DNA from: Stenopsyche tienmushanensis
Lineage: Eukaryota > Arthropoda > Insecta > Trichoptera > Stenopsychidae
Direction of reading: 5' to 3'
DNA length: 64,000 bases
Assembly: GCA_008973525.1 (NCBI GenBank)
Contig: WACJ01000105.1
Coordinates: forward strand, 558,001-622,000
This document shows, piece after piece, positions 58,548-64,000 of the stretch (the stretch's first letter is position 1; each line of letters opens with the position of its first letter). The translations under genes and the position numbers were made by a program. Under the pieces are notes generated by a model. It searched no databases and was not told the origin of the DNA. It saw only the letters and a list, made by a program, of their open reading frames with translations.

Positions 58548-58669
58548 TATAACATTCACTATTTAGTTAGTTAACTATCATACCGCTCTCGCTTATCCGG
58601 AGACGCAACTGCATTCACGCGTTTAATTAACCGGTATGGACGCAATATTACTAATTTACATGAGATGCG

Positions 58670-59094
58670 AGTACATAGTTACTATTATTTTGCCAATAGA
58701 TAAAGTATGTAAATTTACTAATGTTAATGCATAGTTAAATAAAAATAGTTGAGGGCTGGGGATATACTCGACTCTCGTATGACACTGCACTTTATAACAC
58801 GGCAGAAAAAAATTGAAAATGAAATGTGTACATCCTTCTAAAAATCTATTGTAAAATTTTGATAAAAATAAAGCAACAATTAAAAAAATACGAAAGCAAC
58901 GTAAAATTAGCAATTTTAGCAGGATCGTCTATCATTATTTGGTCAAATATCGTTATTTCAATATTTTAAAATAATATTTAGGGGTCGCTATCAAGGTTTG
59001 TATTTTCATATAAAAAATTAAAACACTACATTTACATGAAAAATAAATTTTTAGATTACAAATAAGGATACCCTTTTAATACTAAAATAAAAAA
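58670..59094. other. Sequence without recognised gene
   Basis: AT-rich, chance frames only. Confidence 0.4.
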
Positions 59095-59420
59095 TATTCA
59101 GGATACAAGTGTTGATTTTCTTGTATAAGGACATTTCTTCCTGTACGATTTTACTAACTAATGTTGATTGGTCGATAAGCCAAATATTGGTTTTATTTTT
59201 AATTAGTAAACTTCCGTCATTGCTTATGGACGCCATGATAAGTTGAAATAAGTACGTATAATTGGGGAAGCAAAAAGCGCGTGCTCTTGCTAATGACTAA
59301 ATTTGAAGTGAGGAGCAGGGCAGGGCTCAATCTTAATACGTACCCGCAGAAAAGAATTAAGAAATGAGGAAGGGGAGTAGGGTTGACTCTAGTGAAGTAG
59401 GGAGTCTTTCTGCATGCTAT
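59095..59420. repeat. Interspersed repeat, family B (copy 2)
   Basis: Matches parts of 36225-37013 (ATTCAGGATACAAG.., TATGGACGCCATGATAAGTTG, GAGTCTTTCTGCATGC). It lacks the roughly 500-bp middle with the 36462 frame. Confidence 0.65.
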
Positions 59421-59424
59421 TCCA

Positions 59425-62004
59425 CTTTAAAATAGACTAATAAACATACCAGAGTGTTTTTCTGAAACTTTGACTTATGGTAGCCATTAGTTAAATCTTT
59501 TTTTTTTAAAAAACGTATTCATATTTTTTAGACGAAATTGTATCATACATGAAAGCTGGGAATTTCTTGAAGTCCCTTTTATTGAAGCTAATAAGAAAAA
59601 AAAACAGATGTGTAAGTTAAACATGTTTAAAAAAGTAAAGTACAACTGCAAAAGACTAATCTCGACAATGAAAGATTTTCAAATGTTTACTGTCGAATTT
59701 AGTATAATAATTGGCTTCCTTCCAGGAAATTTATATGAAAAGCAAAACTACATTGTTTAGTTAAATTTGAATAAATTTAAATAATACAACAACGATTCCT
59801 CTATTACTGAAGTAGAATATGCATTTAGTACGTGTAAAATACAATATTCAACCTTTAGCGATCTTTGCAGCATTGATTAGCATTTGGAGGCTAGGCTATA
59901 TAGTCATATAAATTCTATATTAATGTTTATTGTTTAAAATATCCATATAAATTAATGTTTTAAGACCAGAATTGCACTGATTTAGTGCAATAAGATTTAA
60001 GGGATCATCTCACTTTGACGGCCCAAAAATAGGCTATTTTTAACAATTTTTTTCTCAGCAAATACACCACATAATGAAATTAATCTTTTTGAGATTTTTT
60101 ATGACACTCTTATATAATACTAAAAAAATATAATTCGTAATTTAAAAAAATATATATTATATCGTTTTTAAAACATCAAAATGACATGTCAAAAAAGATC
60201 CACGGTGTGGAACAATTTTTTCATTCAGGCTTACCTTAAACAACTACCATAGCCATATATATTTAAAATAAGCTTGTAAAATTTCAGACTAATCGGCGAC
60301 TTGGTTTTTCAAAATTATTTCCACACCGCATGCAAAAATGTCATTTCAAAAAAACGCGTTTAAAGTTTTAAGTATTTTTTTTTAATGGAAATATACTACT
60401 AATCAGCGATTCCAGCTTTATAAAAAAAATCTTCAGCTATATCAGCCTCTTCTTTTTTGGCTGATTTGGCGTATCTGTGAACTAGTTCTAGCTCATTTAG
60501 AAGATTAGGAGCCTTAGCGTATATGTTCTAAGAAATTTAAAAAAAAAATTGATGTGATAAAGTGAGATTAAAGGAGAAATTGCAAAAAAACCATCTTTAA
60601 ATTGATGCATAAAATCTAAAACATATCAAATTAAGTGGTATTCCGCTAATTGCAAAGATAATTGATTAAAGAAAATCATTTGAATTCCACTTTCACTATT
60701 ATCAAAACAATATAATGGCCGATGATACAACATGTGTGTCATGCGTCCGTCAATTGTTCGACAATATCCTGTATAATGTTAGACTACTTCTTAATATATT
60801 TTTTGTGTGAAATATAGTCCAGATTTTTTTCCTTGGGATCATTTTTTAAAGCAAATCTATGCAGTATTCAGGACGAAAATATTTATAAATGTCGCAGAGA
60901 TGGAATAATTTGTACGCTTTGTTCCCACAGCATCAGGCACATTGTTTTGGCTTTCATTTTTTAAAGCAGTCTCGATCATGTTGAATTATCATGGAATTTT
61001 TTTTATCAAATGTACATCTTTGTCCTCTCATATTTGACATTGCGCATTAATTTTTTTTATAAAAAAAAAGTATACACGAGGGAATTATGTCGCTGTCAGA
61101 ATGGAAAGTAAACATTTACACAAACGCTGACATTTATTATTTTAGGATTCATCCCTTATTTTCTGTTTATTTTCCCATATTTCACATTTATTCCGACTTC
61201 ATATGTAATGCTTTCGCAAATATTTTTAATTAAAATTGGAACGGTTCCGGCGAATGCTCATGTACGCATTAGGGAACATTTTCCGGTAGCTGCGAGCTTC
61301 GTAGTCCACCCAATTTTCGGTTGTTCGGGATGGTAAAGCTAAATTTTAAAGCATAAGAGGTTATCAAGGAGCTCATTTTGCTGTAATAAAGTATTTTTAT
61401 ATGTACATAGTATTTCCAGGCTATGTTTGATATTTATGTATTTGATCTTGCTGGTTGCTTTCGACGATAGCAGCCGAAATACAACGAGATATTAATGAAA
61501 CACTTTTGAGATTGCAAAATGATACTTTAAAATTTATACCTATACAAAAATATATTCTTAAGTTTCGTAGGAAATGAGGACAACCGAATGCTCAGCAACC
61601 CAAATCCAAAAAATACACGACAGCGAAATCTTTCAGAGTATTTTATGCAACATTCATATTTTCAATATAGGCTAAAGAGAATGTCTAATATTTTACTACC
61701 TTGAATGTATTACACAGATAGCACATTCAAGTATTTGCATTTTATATTTTATTTGAATATTGAGCATCTAGTTCAAACCATAACCATAGAAAATATATTA
61801 ATTATTAATCGCAAGCGTATTTATTGGCAATATTGTTCATATCTATGTCAATACGCTCTTATCTTTTAATGGCGCAAGCATTTTCAATTGTATTGATAAA
61901 ATGTTTCGCATGATTGATCAAACATATTGCTATTAAAATTTCTAAACCATTTTATGGCACATTCAATGAATTCCAATCTGAAAGATCATTTGGGAAGATC
62001 TCTC
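59425..62004. other. Sequence without recognised gene
   Basis: Strongly AT-rich with only short frames. Nothing recognised. Confidence 0.4.
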
Positions 62005-62008
62005 TTAA

Positions 62009-62395
62009 CCCCTTAAAGAGGTAAGACACAATGTTGTGTCCAAATTCCAGTGGCTCAGAAAGAGCATTCTTACACGTTGAGCTCGGAGACAGACAGAGAC
62101 AGAGAGTGTCTTGCGCGTTAAGTTTGGAGAAAAACGATTGTATAGATCAAATTTATTACAAATAATGATATATGAACGATATAATGAATCGATTTCAAGT
62201 GTATTGTTTATATTCACGCAAAGAAATTACCGAATGTTGTGTGCTATCGACAGTGTTTATTTATTTATGTACAAGTTTCATACCCGCTACGACGGTCCTG
62301 ATAGATAAGTAGATTTGTACGGATGATAAGTGGCGGATATGCAAATATAGCATCTAAGTTTATTATTATTTAAAACTAGCTCAATACTCAAAGCG
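62009..62395 (-). mobile_element. piggyBac-type element, family C (short copy), TTAA-flanked
   Basis: 387 bp between TTAA at 62005-62008 and 62396-62399. The right end (..GCTCAATACTCAAAGCG) is the inverted CCCTTTGAGTAGTGAGC end. The left end is CCCCTTAAAGAGGTAAGACAC. No coding part remains, so this is a MITE of the family. Confidence 0.75.
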
Positions 62396-62627
62396 TTAAA
62401 TGTATGCTTCTTTCAGTGCAATGGTCTGGTTTTTAAATACAAAGCTGATAGTTGGGGCAAATCTAGCTATATCTTTATGCATTTTCGTACTATTGTCTTC
62501 AAAATTTTGCTTTATCTCAAATGACATTTTCGACAAATTTGTTTCATTAGTCTCTTTTTTCATCAATAATTTCATCATAAATATCCATAAAATTGTATAT
62601 TATCATAGCTCTTTTCTGCTTTCGGGT

Positions 62628-62830
62628 CGCTATGTAGCCGAACAGTGGGACGGAATGAACGGGCGTCGAATATAAAGACTCTTGTCTTAGATAACTTCTT
62701 TATTAATCACGAAAGAGAGATTTGACCGTGGGAATCTGACGACTCTTCATGCCTTGTGACCGAACCGACAACGATGCACGCGCATGAAGTGATCGCTGTC
62801 GTTATTACAGACGCAATGTTTCTGCAGCTT
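62628..62830 (-). repeat. LTR-like repeat, family A (copy 4, partial)
   Basis: CGCTATGTAGCCGAACAG.. through GATGCACGCGCATGAAGTGATCG and the GCAATGTTTCTGCAG block. More diverged than the others and without the GTGGGCG end. Confidence 0.55.
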
Positions 62831-63110
62831 AGGAAAGTTACAGTCTACCAAGCTTTCAATGTTGTGGACATTAATAAAAATAAAATTCACAAGGTTGATT
62901 TTTGGTCTATAAGTGTTAATTATTGTTAAATAAACGTCGTTTACTTTTGATACAAGGTGGCTAGGAATATTGTAGACGTAGCTAAAGTTGTAGCGTCGAA
63001 ACTTAATTGATTGAAGTATTGCAACTTTCAATGCATTGCAATATTAATATAAGTAGATATAATATTTATTATAAGTAGCTACAACATCAAGCTCTTCGGA
63101 ATGGCCGCGC

Positions 63111-63487
63111 TAGCGCAAGGGTCCGTTCTTCTTTCGGGTCATGATGTACCCGGCCGGATGAATGGGGATAAACGGCATCGAACAGTAATACTCTCTTCTC
63201 TAGATAACTCTTTCAAGCAATCTGGCCGTGGGAAGAATGTCCTCCCGCAGCCAAGGTTAACCGACGACTTCCCCCGATTCTCACCTCCTGCGCGTCACTA
63301 ACCAACCAGCAACGGTGCAAGATTATTCATCACGCGGTCGTTATTGCAAGTGCAATATTTCCACAGCGCTGTTAAATTAACATATTGCGCCTAAAGAGAG
63401 AGGAAGATGTCACTGTTAATCTGGCGAATTAAATCTACACAGATTAACAGCGTTATTGCATGGGGATGATATTTCGTCCATGCTACA
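63111..63487 (-). repeat. LTR-like repeat, family A (copy 5)
   Basis: About 377 bp from the TCATGATGTACCCGG region to TCCATGCTACA. It has the CCTCCCGCAGCCAAGG core and the GTTAATCTG/CAGATTAAC hairpin near the end, as in copy 2. Lies about 280 bp from copy 4 in the same orientation. This spacing is too short for an intact element between two LTRs. Confidence 0.6.
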
Positions 63488-63489
63488 AT

Positions 63490-64000
63490 TCTCTAAACTC
63501 CGCCGACCGATCCATTGAATTTAATATTAAATTTTTAATTGATATAATTACAAGATACAAATTTGCAGGACTTCTCCCAAAAATTAACACACAATATCTG
63601 AATTGAATATTGGAAATTTGGAGCAGCTAATGTCGTAAATAAGTAAGGATCTCTCCAGGTCATATTTTTGAAATTACATGCTTTGAAAATGGTGTATTTT
63701 ATAGTATATCAAAGTGATTAGTTGCACTATGGTAGCATTGAGTATAGTTATTAACGTCATAATCAGTTTTATAGAAGTATCATATTTCATAAAAGCAACA
63801 CTCGTTACCACAAAGTTAACTATCTTAACTTTAAAGAAGAGGAATGTTGCGAATTAAAAGTACTTTTAAAATTGCTCTCGCCAATATTTTTATCGTCTTA
63901 TTTTTCTACGTGATTCTCTTGAGGTTTTCTACGTGACAAATAGGAGCCTCGCAGCAATTCCAGCGAGTTTAATTTTCAAGAAAAGCGACGCCGGCATCGG
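63490..64000. other. Sequence without recognised gene
   Basis: AT-rich, nothing recognised. Confidence 0.4.

Noticed and set aside
62628..63487. Two family A repeats as the LTR pair of one element
   Set aside because: The gap is only about 280 bp, holds no primer site or coding sequence I can see, and the two copies are quite diverged.

Overview
The window is AT-rich arthropod nuclear DNA, most likely from an insect. It holds many overlapping families of decayed eukaryotic transposons, two copies of a spliceosomal U4 snRNA gene, and a young insect endogenous retrovirus of the Ty3/gypsy (errantivirus-like) type. I see no operons, bacterial genes or CRISPR array, and no host protein-coding gene I can defend. 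The species cannot be named from the sequence.

The dominant feature is a complete minus-strand LTR retroelement at 8755-18167. It has two 819-bp LTRs that differ at one position, a 4-bp target duplication (CTTG), a tRNA-Leu primer binding site, a polypurine tract, and open gag, pol and env frames. Gag and Pol are joined by a -1 frameshift at an A AAA AAA heptamer followed by a hairpin. Env is a furin-cleaved, baculovirus-F-like glycoprotein. Its missing signal peptide appears to come from a short leader ORF through an in-phase splice of about 4.85 kb. Between RNase H and integrase, Pol carries about 135 residues that read as an OARD1-type macro (ADP-ribose-binding) domain. This is the most unusual thing in the window. 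The LTR also contains a second, slightly decayed copy of the primer binding site, as if a duplication of the LTR/PBS junction was absorbed into the LTR.

Layout: 1-3565 nothing recognised; 3566-4593 R1-clade LINE fragment with a perfect hairpin at its 5' truncation point; 7250-8560 a second, diverged R1-like fragment; 8755-18167 the endogenous retrovirus; 19052-19400 U4 snRNA copy 1; 21060-22663 a nested stack (LTR-like repeat, hAT element, hAT MITE); 22840-23042 LINE 3' end; 24740-25690 mariner-like debris and an inverted-repeat element; 27721-29127 tandem repeats, a palindrome and a pogo-like end; 31178-31513 and 37014-37272 LTR-like repeats; 33190-34289 a piggyBac-type element flanked by TTAA.

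The second half continues with 40862-43285, a piggyBac copy interrupted by a tRNA-derived SINE and by a hAT element; 44797-46138 pogo/Tigger and hAT remnants; 47512-48129 piggyBac-type element; 48165-49130 R1 copy 2; 50985-51610 hAT copy 2; 54836-55288 piggyBac-type foldback; 56588-57808 piggyBac copy 2; 58317-58665 U4 snRNA copy 2; 59095-59420 repeat B; 62009-62395 piggyBac-type element; 62628-63487 two more LTR-like repeats. The two U4 transcribed regions are identical although their flanks have diverged, so at least one copy, and possibly both, is under selection or gene conversion.
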